From an uncultured Eubacterium sp. (GTDB taxonomy: Bacteria > Bacillota > Clostridia > Lachnospirales > Lachnospiraceae): DNA of 5,447 nucleotides. Made by a program: the position numbers and the translations under genes. This document shows positions 5,413-5,447 of the stretch, piece after piece. Within the stretch, counting starts at the first letter, position 1; every line of letters starts with the position of its first letter. The stretch covers positions 1 through 5,447 of the forward strand of contig CAJUIH010000149.1 of the NCBI GenBank assembly GCA_910586045.1. The letters run 5' to 3'. The notes under the pieces were generated by a model. That model made no database searches, was not told the origin of the DNA, and saw only the letters and a list, made by a program, of their open reading frames with translations.

Positions 5413-5447
5413 ATGCTTTCATTTGAAGTATTGACAAAACCAGGGGA
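5413..5447 (+). CDS. 5' end of an unidentified gene (partial)
   Basis: An ATG following a strong GGAGG site opens a frame reading MLSFEVLTKPG up to the window edge (11 codons and two bases). There is no signal peptide in what is visible, so this is more likely a cytoplasmic protein than a third surface paralogue. Eleven residues are too few to assign a family. The gene starts 111 bases after the stop of the large gene, on the same strand; whether they share a transcript cannot be told. Confidence 0.6.
   Translation, partial: MLSFEVLTKPG

Overview
The window holds one complete, very large surface-protein gene with the ends of two other genes on either side, all on the + strand. I see no RNA gene, mobile element or CRISPR array. 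The likely source is a low-to-mid GC Gram-positive anaerobe of the Clostridia (Lachnospiraceae-like). The grounds are strong purine-rich ribosome binding sites, a Gram-positive signal peptide, and a domain set (BspA-type LRRs, bacterial Ig-like domain, InlB-type B-repeat, lysine-rich fibronectin-III-like C-terminus) that recurs in gut Clostridia. The taxonomy is inferred from domain style, not from a marker gene.

Layout. Bases 2-268 are the last 88 codons of an upstream gene whose C-terminal module is about 77% identical, without gaps, to the C-terminus of the big gene, so the two are tandem paralogues. Bases 269-522 are non-coding: a weak terminator-like hairpin, a patch of degenerate 9-10 nt repeats rich in ATTG, a small hairpin, and a clear RBS. 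Bases 523-5301 encode a 1592-residue secreted protein. Its order is signal peptide; BspA-like LRR cassette 1 (four long super-repeats, then seven exact 23-residue units); LRR cassette 2 with its own N- and C-caps (nine exact 23-residue units); an unassigned region of about 350 residues; Big_2 domain; Pro/Ser/Gly linker; InlB/Listeria-Bacteroides repeat; and a very basic FnIII-like module. Bases 5302-5412 are a GC-rich leader able to form three hairpins, ending in a strong RBS. Bases 5413-5447 are the first 11 codons of an unidentified gene.

Interpretation. This looks like a locus of modular surface or secreted proteins. LRR cassettes would provide binding surfaces, the Ig-like domain and linker a stalk, and a shared, strongly cationic C-terminal module could keep the proteins at the cell envelope, since no LPXTG, transmembrane or SLH anchor is visible. 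The domain families are known. The more interesting points are the whole-cassette duplication, the fixed/variable architecture of the super-repeats, the unassigned middle region, and the near-identical C-terminal tracts shared by neighbouring genes. I did not find convincing evidence of a wholly new system.
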